Origin: Heliomicrobium undosum
GTDB taxonomy: Bacteria > Bacillota > Desulfitobacteriia > Heliobacteriales > Heliobacteriaceae
Length of the DNA: 64,000 nucleotides
Assembly: GCF_009877425.1 (NCBI RefSeq)
Contig: NZ_WXEY01000003.1
Coordinates: 186,001-250,000 of the forward strand
Direction: 5' to 3'
The notes beneath the pieces are model-generated. The model searched no databases. It worked only from the letters and a program-made list of their open reading frames with translations, and was not told where the DNA came from. Below, in pieces: positions 32,219-43,342 of the stretch. The number at the start of each line of letters is the position of its first letter. The first letter of the stretch is position 1. The translations under genes were made by a program, and so were the position numbers.

Positions 32219-32656
32219 ATGCTGAAAGACCGGTGGCATGGTGTGTTGAGCATTGGGTTGATCGGGCTGGCCTTTGTCCTGGGATTCGTCGCCCTCTTGC
32301 CCTACTCGTCATCGATCGCGTTCGGTTACCTCTTGGTGCTGGTGCTCGCCGTTCCGGTGATTGTCTTTTCCTATTGTTCGAAGTGCCTGTGCAGGGTGTA
32401 TGCCTGCGGCCATGTATTTCCGGGGAAATTGACACTCTGGTTGCCGGAACGAAAGTCGGATGCGTACGGGTTAGCAGACTATACAGGGGTCATCGTTCCG
32501 CTGTTGCTGATGGTTGGGATTCCCCAGTACTGGCTCTGGAAGCATACATACTTGTTCAGCGCCTTTTGGGTATTGCTGGCGATCGCGGTGGCGGAAATCC
32601 GGGCGTTTGTATGCAAGGGATGCGGAAATGAGCATTGCCCGCTGTTGACAAAGTGA
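32219..32656 (+). CDS. uncharacterised cysteine-motif membrane protein
   Basis: 145 aa with two hydrophobic hairpins: about residues 10-50 (LSIGLIGLAFVLGFVALLPY..) and about 95-135. Between them and at the end are cysteine motifs: YCSKCLCRVYACGHVFPGKL and CKGCGNEHCPL. Both clusters may lie on the same side and could bind a metal. I recognise the layout from other clostridial proteins of unknown function but cannot name a family. ATG 32219 is chosen because AGGAGGG lies 6 nt upstream; the alternative at 32162 adds 19 residues without a good RBS. Confidence 0.65.
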   Translation: MLKDRWHGVLSIGLIGLAFVLGFVALLPYSSSIAFGYLLVLVLAVPVIVFSYCSKCLCRVYACGHVFPGKLTLWLPERKSDAYGLADYTGVIVPLLLMVGIPQYWLWKHTYLFSAFWVLLAIAVAEIRAFVCKGCGNEHCPLLTK

Positions 32657-32666
32657 AGTAGGATTA

Positions 32667-33118
32667 AGCTCCACGCTGCGCGGCGCGCTCGGGATGATCT
32701 TTCGCCGGATCGCCTGCATTCAACGAGCCGAATCCTGTGACGGGTGCATGTTTGCCCTTCGCTGTCCCTATGCCTATGTGTTTGAGACGCCGTCGATCGT
32801 GTTAGAGGGGGAAATCAATCATCAGAAAGCGCCGCACCCCTTTGTCATGGAGCCCCCTTTGGACGCACGACCCGGTTTGCCGCAGGGGACAAGCTTTCCT
32901 TTGATGTGGTGCTGATCGGGCGCGGGATCGAATACTTGCCCTACTTTATCAAGGCCTTTGATGACGCCTTGGCCTATGGGCTGGGCGCAAAGCGGACCCC
33001 CTTTCGGCTCGAACGCATCGATCAGGTGCTTGCCGACGGAGACCGCCCGATCTGGCGCGGCGGCGCGCAGATGCTGGCGCTGCCACGGATCGAGGATATA
33101 GATTCTCACGCGAAGTAA
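32667..33118 (+). pseudogene. cas6: degraded cas6 (CRISPR pre-crRNA endoribonuclease)
   Basis: Two overlapping frames together give Cas6 signatures in the right order: SSTLRGALGMIFRRIAC, CDGCMFALRCPYAYVFETP and HPFVMEPPL in the first frame, then TRFAAGDKLSFDVVLIGRG and LPYFIKAF..YGLGAKRTPF in the second. The frame changes near 32862-32880 (net one base lost or two gained). The first ~30 codons and the C-terminal half are absent. It has no start codon or RBS, and no CRISPR repeats or other cas genes are adjacent. It is a non-functional relic. Confidence 0.8.
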
Positions 33119-33224
33119 TAGCAATTTTTGTAGTCGACACAAAGATGAAGAGTGATATCGAAAATAAAATGAATGACTTTGCGAATCAGATTCAGTTTGT
33201 TATCTCCCACATAGTTTGTATGCA

Positions 33225-35123
33225 CTAAGGGATTAGAACATCATTATCCGTCACCCTCGGTCTCACCCACACCGTCTGCTGGTGATCATAAATCACAAAC
33301 CCCGGCTTCGCCCCCGAGGGCTTGCGCACATGCCGCCGCTCCGTATAGTCGACGGGCACCTTGTCCGCCTCGCGGGCGCGGCTAAAGTGGGCGGCGTAGG
33401 AGGCCGCCAGTTCCAGCACCGAATCGGGGAGGGGGCGCTGGTCCCGGATGGGGATGACGACGTGGGAGCCGGGGATGTCCTTCGTGTGCAACCAGATGTC
33501 TTTTTCGCGGGCCATCTTCATCGTCAGGTAGTCGTTCTGGCGGTTGTTGCGGCCGATCCAGATTGTCCAGCCATCATCCGTCGTCACCGTCAGCGGCTTC
33601 GGCGGTCCTTCCGCGTCGGCGGCGCCGCTCTTGCCGCCTTTGTTGCCCTTCCCACCGGCACCTTTTCCGCCCTTGCCACCCTTAGAACCCGCTTTCCCAG
33701 CCTTTCCGCCGGCGCCGGCGCCGGCGCCGCCATAGCCGCCTTTTCCAGCCTTTCCCTTGCCGCCCTCATCCGGCAAATACCCGCTCGTCACCAACTCCTG
33801 GCGGATCTCCTCCAGATCTCCCGGCGTCTCCGCCTGTTCCAGGGCAATCAGCACCGTATCCAGGTAGGCGACCTCCTGGGCGGTGTTTTCTTTTTGCTCC
33901 GTCGCCAGCAACACCGTCTGGCGGGCTTTGTTGTAGCGGCTGTAGAAGGCTTGCACGTTCTCCGACGGCGACAGGGAGGGTTCCAGTTCGATCACATGGG
34001 TTTTTTCAGGGTCGGTCAGATCGGCTACGGTGATCGCGGCGTCGCCCGGCTGGACGCGGTAGAGGTTGGCCAGGAGCAGGTCGCCCCAGGTGCGGCAGAC
34101 GAGGTCTTTTTCCGCCGAGGCGATGTCTTTTTCCTGGCTCGTCTTGCGCCGCTGCGCCCGGTCCCATTCGGCGGCGATGCGCTTGACCAGGGCGGCCCGT
34201 TTGGCCGCCAGTTTTTCCAGGTCGTCTTTGCTGTGGTAGAAGCGGTCGGCGGCCTCGTTGACGCTGTCCATCTTTTCCCGCCGCAGGGCCGCATCCAGGT
34301 GGGTCAGCGGCCAGGGGGCGAAGGTCTTCGGCGCGCCTGTGCCCGCTTGCCAGACGATCTCCGGCGTCGGTTCCTGGCGTTCCACCAGGGACACCAGATC
34401 CCGCAAAGCCAGGGCGAGGCGACTGAATTCGTAGCGGCCGCATTCGCCGACCACGGCGTCCCGGCCCAAGCCGGCGCGGTGGCAGATCTCGCGCGCCGTT
34501 TCCGGGCTGACGCCCATCAGGTTTTGCTGGAGCGCTTTTTCCACGGGCGTGTTTTCGTCGTGTTTCCAGATCAGTTCCGCCAGGGTCTCGTCGGTCACCG
34601 CCGACGGGGCTTTTTTATTCGGATCAGGCGGGGCGATGTAGGTCCGGCCGGGGAGGACCTCCCGGTGGCGGCTCACGGCGTGGCTGTAGCGGCGGATGCC
34701 GTCGATGATCGTCTCCGTTGCGTCGTCGACGAGAATCAGGTTCGAGTGTTTGCCCATGATCTCCAGGATCAGGCTCTTTTCCGTCCGGCCGCCCAGTTCG
34801 TCGCTGGCGTCAAAGCGCAATCGGACGACCCGCTCCCAGGGCGATTGCTCGACGGCGCGGACGCGCCCGCCCTCTAAGTGCTTGCGCAGGACCATGCAGT
34901 AGAGGGGCGGCTGGGTCGGGTTGGGCTTGTTTTTTTTCGTCAGGTGGATGCGCCCGGTCACGGGGTGGGCCGAAAGCAAGAGGCGCCAGTTTGTGTGGCC
35001 GGTGCGGCCGATCAGGTGTATCTCTTCCGGCAGGGGCTGGACGATGCGGTCGATCCGCCCGCCCAGGAGCGCCGGTCTCAGTTCATCGGTGATGGTGGTC
35101 AAGGTGAGTCCGTCGAGTGCCAT
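33225..35123 (-). CDS. rqcH: RqcH (Rqc2/NFACT family), ribosome quality control factor
   Basis: 632 aa. It has an NFACT-N domain at the start (MALDGLTLTTITDELRPALLGGRID), central helix-hairpin and coiled-coil regions, and the NFACT-R domain at the C-terminus (GWTIWIGRNNRQNDYLT, KDIWLHTKDIPGSHVVI). RqcH binds stalled 50S subunits and directs alanine tailing of the nascent chain. Before NFACT-R lies an unusual Gly/Lys/Ala-rich linker of about 50 residues (nt 33610-33775). ATG 35123 is preceded by AAGGAGGG on the minus strand. Confidence 0.94.
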   Translation of the reverse strand: MALDGLTLTTITDELRPALLGGRIDRIVQPLPEEIHLIGRTGHTNWRLLLSAHPVTGRIHLTKKNKPNPTQPPLYCMVLRKHLEGGRVRAVEQSPWERVVRLRFDASDELGGRTEKSLILEIMGKHSNLILVDDATETIIDGIRRYSHAVSRHREVLPGRTYIAPPDPNKKAPSAVTDETLAELIWKHDENTPVEKALQQNLMGVSPETAREICHRAGLGRDAVVGECGRYEFSRLALALRDLVSLVERQEPTPEIVWQAGTGAPKTFAPWPLTHLDAALRREKMDSVNEAADRFYHSKDDLEKLAAKRAALVKRIAAEWDRAQRRKTSQEKDIASAEKDLVCRTWGDLLLANLYRVQPGDAAITVADLTDPEKTHVIELEPSLSPSENVQAFYSRYNKARQTVLLATEQKENTAQEVAYLDTVLIALEQAETPGDLEEIRQELVTSGYLPDEGGKGKAGKGGYGGAGAGAGGKAGKAGSKGGKGGKGAGGKGNKGGKSGAADAEGPPKPLTVTTDDGWTIWIGRNNRQNDYLTMKMAREKDIWLHTKDIPGSHVVIPIRDQRPLPDSVLELAASYAAHFSRAREADKVPVDYTERRHVRKPSGAKPGFVIYDHQQTVWVRPRVTDNDVLIP

Positions 35124-35320
35124 TGGGTATGCCCTCCTTATCACGTTCGCCCCTCATCATAGCATGGCGGCCCCGTTGGCGGCAATTGGAAGGAGAGGCA
35201 TTGACAGACCTTTCCAATCATAGAAATAGGACAAGGGGGGAGCCCGTCCATTTCCGGGGGTGGCCCGCGAATCCAGCATGCCGGCGCGGCATGCAATTAC
35301 AAGGAAACGGGGGAACGCAG

Positions 35321-38302
35321 ATGAAACGTAAAGGCCATGGTCGTTCGGGGCCGGAGACGGTCGCCGCCCCGGACAAGCCCTGGCACCAGCTCACCTATGA
35401 GGAGTTGTGCCGGGCGCTGATCGCCGGCCCGCAGGGGCTCAATGAACGCGAGGCGGAAGAGCGGTTGGGGCGCGTCGGGCCGAACGCCCTCCGGGAGGCC
35501 GAGGCCGTGCCCTTGTGGCGGCGGCTTTTGGCGCAGTTCACCGACTTTATGATCCTGGTCCTCCTGGCGGCGACGGCCATTTCCGCTTTTTTGGGCGAGA
35601 TGGCCGACGCCATCACCATCCTGGTCATCGTGGTCATGAACGCCGTTCTCGGCTTCGTCCAGGAGTACCGGGCCGAACAGTCTTTGGAGGCCTTGAAAAA
35701 ACTGACGGCCCCGGAGGCGCGGGTGCTCCGCGAGAACCGCGAGATGCGCGTGGCAGCCCACACGATTGTCCCCGGCGATGTGGTGCTCTTGGAGGCGGGC
35801 GACCGGGTGCCGGCCGATCTGCGCCTTCTGGAGGTCCACGACCTGGAAATCGATGAGTCGCCCCTCACCGGCGAGTCCTTGCCGGTCTGCAAGCAGCCCG
35901 ATCCGATCACCGCCGCCGGCGTGGGCATCGGCGACATGGACAACATGGCCTTTTCGGGGACAAGCGTCACCCGCGGCCGCGGGCGCGGCCTCGTCGTGGC
36001 GACGGGGATGCAGACGGAGATGGGCCGCATCGCCCACCTGATCGAGTCGGTTGGCGACGACATGACGCCCTTGCAGCGCCGCCTCGATGAACTGGGCAAG
36101 ATCCTGGTCGTCCTCTGCCTGGCCATCTGCCTCGTCGTCGTCGCCATCGGCCTCTACCAGGGCGAGCCGGTCTACCGCATGGTCCTCACCGGCGTCAGCC
36201 TGGCCGTGGCGGCCATCCCCGAGGGATTGCCGGCCATCGTCACCATTGTCCTCGCCATCGGCGTGCAGCGGATGATCCGCAGCCGCGCCATCATCCGCAA
36301 ACTGCCCGCCGTGGAGACCTTGGGTTGCGCCACGGCCATCTGCTCTGATAAGACGGGCACCTTGACCCAGAATCAGATGACGGTCCGCCAGGTCTGGGTC
36401 TCCGGGGAGCGCGTCGATGTGAGCGGCCAGGGGATCGAGCCGGTGGGCGAGTTTTTCGCGGAGCGGCATGACTTGGCGGTTGGGGCGGAAGGCGCGGGCG
36501 TTGGATTTGCCGGCGGGACTGGTTTTGCTGGAGGTGCCGGAGCCTCACGAGTCGCCGGAGTCGCTGTTTTGACCGGGGGGGCTAACCAATTGCGAAATTC
36601 TACGGGGCCCGGAGACGCCGCAACCGGGACAGGCTGGGCCGATCTGGACGATTTGCTTCGAGCTTCCGTGCTCTGCAACAACGCCCGACTCACCGGCGGC
36701 GAGCCCTCCCGCTCGCGCAAGGGTGCTTCCTTCTGGGGCAGCCGCAAGAAGAACGGGGGGGAAGCGCCGGCGGGTGACTGGGCGCTCATGGGCGATCCCA
36801 CCGAAGGGGCGCTCCTGGTCCTGGCAGCCAAAGGAGGATTTCTCCATCAGGATGTCGAAGCTGAGTTTGATCGTGTCGAGGAACTGCCTTTTGACTCTGA
36901 CCGCAAGCGGATGACCGTTATCGTGCGGGATGGGAAGGGGCAGATGATGGCCTTTGTGAAGGGCGCCCCGGAGACGGTCCTTTCCCGTTGCGCCTTCGCC
37001 CGCTGGAACGGTTCGGAAGCGCCCCTTGATGACGACCGCCGCCGCCGCATCCTCGATGAAAACGAGCGCATGGCCGATGAGGCCTTGCGGGTGCTGGCCA
37101 TCGCCTGCCGGCCCCTCCCGGCGGGGATGCCCGTCGATAAATTGATGGAGATCGCCGAGGAGGATCTGACCTTCCTCGGGTTGGCCGGCATGATGGACCC
37201 GCCCCGGCCCGGCGTCCGCCAGGCGGTGGAGCGCTGCGGCCAGGCCGGCATCCGCACGATCATGATTACCGGCGACCATCCGGTGACGGCCTTGGCCGTC
37301 GCCCGCGAACTGGGCATCAGCAGCCGTTCCGACGAGGTGCTCACCGGCGCCTGTCTCGATGAACTCGACGACAGGCAACTGGAGGAAAAAGTGCCCCGCG
37401 TCGCTGTTTACGCCCGCGTCTCGCCGGCCCACAAATTGCGCATCGTCCGCGCCTTGAAGTCGCGGGGCCATGTGGTGGCCATGACGGGTGACGGCGTTAA
37501 CGACGCCCCGGCCGTCAAAGAGGCCGATATTGGCGTCGCCATGGGCAAGGCCGGCACGGATGTGACGAAAGAGGCCTCCTCCATGGTCCTCTCCGATGAC
37601 AACTTCGTCACCATCGTCACCGCCGTTGAGCAGGGCCGCGCCATCTACGACAACATCCGCAAGTTTATCCGCTATCTGTTGTCCTGCAACGCCGGCGAGG
37701 TGCTGGTGATGTTCCTGGCCAGCCTCATGGCCTTGCCCTTGCCGTTGTTGCCCGTTCAATTGCTCTGGGTCAACCTGGTCACGGACGGTCTGCCGGCCAT
37801 GGCCCTCGGCGTGGATACGCCCGATCCAGATGTGATGCGGCGGCCGCCGCGCCACCCGAAAGAGAGCATTCTCGCCGGCGGCCTGGGACGAAATATCCTG
37901 ATCTGGGGAACCTATTGCGGGTTGGCGACCTTGGCCGTCTTCGCCTGGGGGATATACTTAGGCGACTTGCCCCTGGCCCGGACGATGGCCTTTTGCACCC
38001 TGACTTTTTTCCAACTCTTTTACGTCTTTGACTGCCGGTCGGATCGCTACTCCGTCTTTGAACTGGGCTGGTTCACCAACCCCAGCCTGATCGGGGCCGT
38101 CTGCCTGTCCGGCCTGATGCAGTTGGCTGTTGTCTACCTGCCGCCGTTGCAGCGGATCTTCCAGACCGTTCCCCTGGAGCCGACCCACTGGCTCGTCATC
38201 CTCTTCTTCTCCGGCGGCTGGCTGCTGCTGGCCGGGCTTCGCCACTTCATCCTGCGGCCCTTTGGCCAGCGCGGGAGAGGGCGGGCGCTGTACGGGCAGT
38301 AA
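35321..38302 (+). CDS. SERCA-like cation-translocating P-type ATPase
   Basis: 993 aa. It has an N-terminal cation-ATPase domain ([21 protein letters not shown]), TM helices, an actuator domain with [10 protein letters not shown], the TM4 motif PEGLPAIV, a phosphorylation site [11 protein letters not shown], a hinge [22 protein letters not shown] and a C-terminal membrane domain. This is the P2A (Ca2+) type, sometimes Mn2+. Between DKTGT and the nucleotide-binding core is a Gly/Ala-rich insert (nt 36475-36650) of low complexity. The start is ATG 35321, after a GGGGG-rich RBS. A TTGACA at 35201-35206 may be its -35 box. Confidence 0.93.
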   Translation: MKRKGHGRSGPETVAAPDKPWHQLTYEELCRALIAGPQGLNEREAEERLGRVGPNALREAEAVPLWRRLLAQFTDFMILVLLAATAISAFLGEMADAITILVIVVMNAVLGFVQEYRAEQSLEALKKLTAPEARVLRENREMRVAAHTIVPGDVVLLEAGDRVPADLRLLEVHDLEIDESPLTGESLPVCKQPDPITAAGVGIGDMDNMAFSGTSVTRGRGRGLVVATGMQTEMGRIAHLIESVGDDMTPLQRRLDELGKILVVLCLAICLVVVAIGLYQGEPVYRMVLTGVSLAVAAIPEGLPAIVTIVLAIGVQRMIRSRAIIRKLPAVETLGCATAICSDKTGTLTQNQMTVRQVWVSGERVDVSGQGIEPVGEFFAERHDLAVGAEGAGVGFAGGTGFAGGAGASRVAGVAVLTGGANQLRNSTGPGDAATGTGWADLDDLLRASVLCNNARLTGGEPSRSRKGASFWGSRKKNGGEAPAGDWALMGDPTEGALLVLAAKGGFLHQDVEAEFDRVEELPFDSDRKRMTVIVRDGKGQMMAFVKGAPETVLSRCAFARWNGSEAPLDDDRRRRILDENERMADEALRVLAIACRPLPAGMPVDKLMEIAEEDLTFLGLAGMMDPPRPGVRQAVERCGQAGIRTIMITGDHPVTALAVARELGISSRSDEVLTGACLDELDDRQLEEKVPRVAVYARVSPAHKLRIVRALKSRGHVVAMTGDGVNDAPAVKEADIGVAMGKAGTDVTKEASSMVLSDDNFVTIVTAVEQGRAIYDNIRKFIRYLLSCNAGEVLVMFLASLMALPLPLLPVQLLWVNLVTDGLPAMALGVDTPDPDVMRRPPRHPKESILAGGLGRNILIWGTYCGLATLAVFAWGIYLGDLPLARTMAFCTLTFFQLFYVFDCRSDRYSVFELGWFTNPSLIGAVCLSGLMQLAVVYLPPLQRIFQTVPLEPTHWLVILFFSGGWLLLAGLRHFILRPFGQRGRGRALYGQ

Positions 38303-38347
38303 CACTATATAAGGAAAAGATTGAATCCCGGAAAGGTGGCATCGTCG

Positions 38348-39193
38348 ATGGAATTCGTAAAAATGCACGGCCTCGGCAATGACTTCATCATTGTCAACGC
38401 CATGGAACCGCCCCTGTTGGACCGCACGGACTGGGAGGAGATCGCCGTCCGCATGTGTGACCGCCACTACGGTATCGGCGGCGACGGCCTGATCCTCGTC
38501 TTCCCCTCCGACAAGGCCGATATCCGCTGGCGCATCCTCAACTCCGACGGCTCCGAGCCGGAGATGTGCGGCAACGGCATCCGCTGCCTGGCCCGCTACG
38601 TCTACGAGCGGGGCATCGTCGCCAAGCGCCGCATCGAGGTGGACACCCTGGCCGGGATCATCATCCCCGAAATCATCACCGACGAGGCGGGCGCTGTCAC
38701 CGGCGTCTGTGTCGACATGGGCGAACCGCGCTTGCAGCGCCACCAGATCCCCATGGTCGGGCCGGAAGGCCCCGCTGTCAATCAGGAACTGGCTGTCGGC
38801 GATGAGGCGGTCCGGGTGACGGCCGTATCCATGGGCAACCCCCACTGCCTCATCTATGTCAATGACATCGACCAGGCTCCGGTCACGACGCTTGGTCCCA
38901 AGGTGGAAGTCCATCCGGCTTTTCCGGCAAAGACGAACGTGGAATTCGTCCAGGTCGTCTCCCCCGATGAGGTGCAGATGCGGGTCTGGGAACGCGGCGC
39001 CGGCCCCACGCTGGCCTGCGGCACCGGCGCTTGCGCCACCGTCGTCGGCTCTGTCCTTAACGGCTACACGGACCGCAAGGTGACGGTCCACCTGGCCGGC
39101 GGTCCGCTGCACATCGAGTGGCGCGAAGAGAACAACCGTGTCTACATGACCGGCCCGGCGGTGGAAGTCTTCCGGGGCGATTTTCCCCTGTAA
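38348..39193 (+). CDS. dapF: diaminopimelate epimerase
   Basis: 281 aa. It converts LL- to meso-diaminopimelate for lysine and peptidoglycan synthesis. Both active-site cysteines are in place, in EMCGNGIRC and [10 protein letters not shown]. The start ATG 38348 follows AAAGGTGG; an upstream TTG at 38321 is less likely. No other lysine-pathway genes are adjacent, so it is an isolated copy. Confidence 0.96.
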   Translation: MEFVKMHGLGNDFIIVNAMEPPLLDRTDWEEIAVRMCDRHYGIGGDGLILVFPSDKADIRWRILNSDGSEPEMCGNGIRCLARYVYERGIVAKRRIEVDTLAGIIIPEIITDEAGAVTGVCVDMGEPRLQRHQIPMVGPEGPAVNQELAVGDEAVRVTAVSMGNPHCLIYVNDIDQAPVTTLGPKVEVHPAFPAKTNVEFVQVVSPDEVQMRVWERGAGPTLACGTGACATVVGSVLNGYTDRKVTVHLAGGPLHIEWREENNRVYMTGPAVEVFRGDFPL

Positions 39194-39525
39194 CGATCAG
39201 CTGTTTGCATGGCAGTAGCTGCGAGGCGCATCGGGCTGTTCCCTCATGGGGAGTATTGCTGACCACTGAGGTGTTCCCGGCGAGTATGCGCGCCCGCTGT
39301 GAAGTATCGGCACCGCCCCCTCTGGGTAGGCTATTGCCGCATCGCCTGTCTTTTAACCCTGAAAAAACCCTGCGGGGCCGGGCGACCGGCCCCTTTTTTT
39401 CGATCAGAAAAAGGAATTGACGGAACAAAGTCGAAGTAATCACGCGAAAATGATGGCGCGGCGACGATTGTCAGGCCTAATCGCCTGTAACCAATCCCCG
39501 GTAACCGCGCAAAGGAAGATGCATC
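39194..39525. other. dapF to yicC spacer
   Basis: 332 bp. The first ~180 bp hold nothing I can recognise on either strand. An intrinsic terminator is at 39374-39400. The last 125 bp before yicC hold no clear promoter. Confidence 0.5.
39374..39400 (+). terminator. intrinsic terminator between dapF and yicC
   Basis: GGGGCCGG (39374-39381), GCGA loop, CCGGCCCC (39386-39393), then TTTTTTT. It lies 180 nt past the dapF stop, so it may end a long 3' UTR or a separate small transcript. Confidence 0.85.
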
Positions 39526-40404
39526 GTGATCAAGAGCATGACCGGCTATGGCCGGGGAGAGGCCTGTGGGGCGGGGAAGCGCGTCACCGTCGAGGCGAAG
39601 GCGGTCAACCACCGCTACTCGGAAGTGGTCGTTCGCTTGCCCAAAACCTATATGGTCCTGGAAGATGCGATCAAGAAGATCTTTTTCCAGGGCATCTCCC
39701 GGGGGAGGGTCGATGTGTTCGTCAACTTGGAAACCGACGGGGAAGTCACCCGGCAGGTAAAGGTTGACAAACAATTGGCCCTTCGATATTATAAATCGTT
39801 GAGAGACTTGGCGCAGGAGCTGGAATTGCCTTGTGATGTGGGCCTAAACGCCCTCTACAGCCTTCCGGAAGTGATCACCCTCGATGAGCCGGAAGAGGAT
39901 ATGGATGAGGTGGCCCGCGTCGTCGATGCGGCGGCGCGGCAGGCCCTGGACGGGTTGATGGGCATGCGCATCCAGGAAGGGAACTCCCTGGCTGAGGATC
40001 TCTTTTTGCGCTTGACGGCGCTGCGCCACCGGATCAAGGCCGTGGAGGAGCGCTCGCCTTTCGTCGCCGAAGACTACTTACACCGGCTGCAGGAGCGGAT
40101 CAAGGAACTGCTCGGACAGACGCCTGTCGACGAGCAGCGCTTGGCCATGGAAGTAGCCCTTTTTGCCGACCGTTCCAACATCACTGAGGAACTCGTCCGC
40201 CTCAACAGCCACCTGGAACAGTTTCAAAAGGCGCTGGCCTCTTCCGAACCGGTGGGACGGAAGCTCGACTTTCTCGTTCAGGAGATGAACCGCGAAGTCA
40301 ATACGATCGGCTCGAAGAGCAACGACCTGGAAGTCTCCCGCCATGTGGTCGATTTGAAGAGCGAAATGGAAAAAATACGTGAACAGGTGCAAAACGTAGA
40401 ATAA
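39526..40404 (+). CDS. yicC: YicC/YloC-family endoribonuclease
   Basis: 292 aa. The N-terminal MIKSMTGYGRGE and the C-terminal FLVQEMNREVNTIGSKS are the family signatures. YicC proteins are endoribonucleases; in E. coli YicC affects small RNA decay. The GTG start follows AAAGGAAG. It opens the large housekeeping run that continues to rpe, as in many Firmicutes. Confidence 0.93.
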   Translation: MIKSMTGYGRGEACGAGKRVTVEAKAVNHRYSEVVVRLPKTYMVLEDAIKKIFFQGISRGRVDVFVNLETDGEVTRQVKVDKQLALRYYKSLRDLAQELELPCDVGLNALYSLPEVITLDEPEEDMDEVARVVDAAARQALDGLMGMRIQEGNSLAEDLFLRLTALRHRIKAVEERSPFVAEDYLHRLQERIKELLGQTPVDEQRLAMEVALFADRSNITEELVRLNSHLEQFQKALASSEPVGRKLDFLVQEMNREVNTIGSKSNDLEVSRHVVDLKSEMEKIREQVQNVE

Positions 40405-40434
40405 GTCGTGCCTGCAACCTTAGGAGGATCATTG

Positions 40435-40743
40435 ATGGCGGTTCCCATGCTCACAGAGGAACAGAAATCGGAAGCCCTGAAAAAAGCCCATGCGGTGCGC
40501 AGCCAGCGCACCCAACTGCGCAACCAGTTAAAGGCCGGCGCCGTCTCTGTCGACGCCGTCTTGAACCGGATGGACGACGAGGTCGTCCGGGGGATGAAGG
40601 TCCTTTACCTGCTCGAATCGCTGCCCAAGGTCGGCAAGCGGACGGCCCGCCGCATCATGGCCGACATCGGCATCGACGAGTCGCGGCGCCTGCAGGGGCT
40701 GGGCAGCCGGCAACGGGACGCGCTGGTGGCGAAACTGACGTAG
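40435..40743 (+). CDS. actinobacterial-type integration host factor (mIHF)
   Basis: 102 aa. The family core [49 protein letters not shown] is present (cited in parts: [26 protein letters not shown]). It contains a helix-two-turn-helix DNA-binding fold unrelated to E. coli IHF and bends DNA non-specifically. In Actinobacteria it sits before gmk, exactly as here. AGGAGG lies 7 nt before ATG 40435. Confidence 0.9.
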   Translation: MAVPMLTEEQKSEALKKAHAVRSQRTQLRNQLKAGAVSVDAVLNRMDDEVVRGMKVLYLLESLPKVGKRTARRIMADIGIDESRRLQGLGSRQRDALVAKLT

Positions 40744-40756
40744 GAGGAACCAGGAT

Positions 40757-41032
40757 ATGGATATCAAACTGATCAATATCGGTTTTGGCAACATCGTTTC
40801 TGCCAGCCGGATTGTCGCCATCGTCAGTCCTGAGTCAGCGCCGATTAAGCGCATCATTCAGGAAGCCCGGGATCGGGGTATGCTGATCGACGCCACCTAC
40901 GGGCGGCGCACCCGGGCCGTTATCATTACCGACAGCGATCACGTCATCTTGTCGGCCGTCCAGCCGGAAACGGTGGCGCACCGCCTGTCGGCCAAGGAGT
41001 CGGTCCATCATGGAGACGAGGCAGCCGAATAA
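40757..41032 (+). CDS. remA: RemA-family regulator (DUF370)
   Basis: 91 aa. Family signature [21 protein letters not shown] and the [23 protein letters not shown] region are present. In Bacillus, RemA is a DNA-binding activator of biofilm-matrix genes. GTAGGAGGAACC lies before the ATG. It overlaps gmk by 23 nt, so both are likely co-translated. The regulon here is unknown. Confidence 0.93.
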   Translation: MDIKLINIGFGNIVSASRIVAIVSPESAPIKRIIQEARDRGMLIDATYGRRTRAVIITDSDHVILSAVQPETVAHRLSAKESVHHGDEAAE

Positions 41033-41648
41033 AGGCGTTCAGATCCTCCAATCCTACCTGGCTCGCATGGGCCGCGGCGTCCTGCTGGTCATGTCCGGCC
41101 CCTCTGGGGCGGGCAAAGGGACCCTCAGCCGCCGCCTCTTAAACGAACTGCCGCAACTGACCTTATCCATATCCGCCACGACCCGCAAACCCCGCGAGGG
41201 CGAGCGGGAGGGTGTTCATTATTATTTTCTGGGCAAAGAGGACTTTGAACGGCAAATCGAGGAAAACCGTTTCCTCGAATTCGCCCAAGTCTATGACAAC
41301 TACTACGGGACGCCCCTGGGGCCGGTGCAGGCATCGCTGGCTTCCGGGAAGGATGTCCTGTTGGAGATCGATATCCAGGGGGCGCTGCAGGTCAAGGAGC
41401 GCTACCCCGAAGCGGCGCTGATCTTCATCGCGCCGCCCTCGCTGGAGGAGTTGGCCCGGCGGATCTACGGCCGAGGCACCGACAGCCAGGAGGTCATTGA
41501 AAAACGGCTAAGCCTGGCTACGCAGGAGTTGGAGTTCATCAACCGCTACGACTACTGTGTCATCAACGACGACGTGGACCGGGCGATCACCCGCCTGCGG
41601 GCGATTGTGGAGGCCGAGAAGTCGCGCATCTACCGTAAGCTGGAATAA
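41010..41648 (+). CDS. gmk: guanylate kinase
   Basis: 212 aa. Phosphorylates GMP to GDP. P-loop [15 protein letters not shown] and the substrate-binding [20 protein letters not shown] are intact. ATG 41010 is preceded by AAGGAG at 40995-41000 within remA. A later ATG at 41067 would also leave the P-loop intact, but the first start is better supported. Confidence 0.96.
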   Translation: METRQPNKGVQILQSYLARMGRGVLLVMSGPSGAGKGTLSRRLLNELPQLTLSISATTRKPREGEREGVHYYFLGKEDFERQIEENRFLEFAQVYDNYYGTPLGPVQASLASGKDVLLEIDIQGALQVKERYPEAALIFIAPPSLEELARRIYGRGTDSQEVIEKRLSLATQELEFINRYDYCVINDDVDRAITRLRAIVEAEKSRIYRKLE

Positions 41649-41689
41649 CCCCTTCAGCTTTCTCAACGTTTTGGGGAGGTGTGAAGACC

Positions 41690-41895
41690 ATGAACCAACC
41701 GTCTCTGGACAAATTGATGGAAAAAGTGGACAGCAAGTACACCCTGGTGGTGCTGGCGGCCAAACGCGCCCGCGCGCTCGTAGAAAAGCAGGATCCCCTC
41801 GTCGGCGCGGCCAAGTCCGCCAAGCCGGTCAGCGTCGCCTTGCACGAGATCGTCGACGGCAAGGTATCCTACCGGCAAGCGAAGGGCGGCATCAA

Positions 41896-41899
<4 letters not shown>
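41690..41899 (+). CDS. rpoZ: RNA polymerase omega subunit
   Basis: 69 aa. The DSKYTLVVLAAKRARAL and KPVSVALHEIVDGKVSY segments are typical of omega. It helps assemble RNA polymerase. ATG 41690 is chosen over GTG 41681 on RBS spacing (GGGGAGG at 41673-41679). Its stop overlaps the coaBC start. Confidence 0.94.
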
Positions 41900-43227
<1,328 letters not shown>

Positions 43228-43230
<3 letters not shown>

Positions 43231-43291
43231 TGCCCTTGTTTTTCTCCACCGTCCTTGATAATCTAGGAAGGAAAGCCAATCAGGGGCATTA
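43228..43291 (+). promoter_or_regulatory. structured leader of metK
   Basis: TAATGCCCTTG (43228-43238) pairs with CAGGGGCATTA (43281-43291): 11 bp with one G-T wobble. Inside, CC-G-TCCT (43249-43255) pairs with AGGA-A-GG (43265-43271). It overlaps the coaBC stop and ends about 50 nt before the metK start. There is no T-run and no S-box (SAM-I) signature. Its function is unknown. Confidence 0.5.
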
Positions 43292-43342
43292 TCGCCCAGA
43301 CTCAAACATTTTTCAGCGAAAGCCGCGAAGGAGGAAACAGAT

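Noticed and set aside
32143-32631. 162-codon frame overlapping the cysteine-motif membrane protein
   Set aside because: The overlapping frame at 32219-32656 has a proper RBS, membrane helices and Cys motifs; this one has an Arg/Val/Gly-rich shadow composition.
33119-33224. AT-rich stretch after the cas6 relic as a CRISPR leader or array
   Set aside because: No repeated units of 25-40 nt with spacers are seen.
33282-34877. A 531-codon plus-strand frame opposite rqcH
   Set aside because: Shadow of rqcH with biased residues and no recognisable domain.
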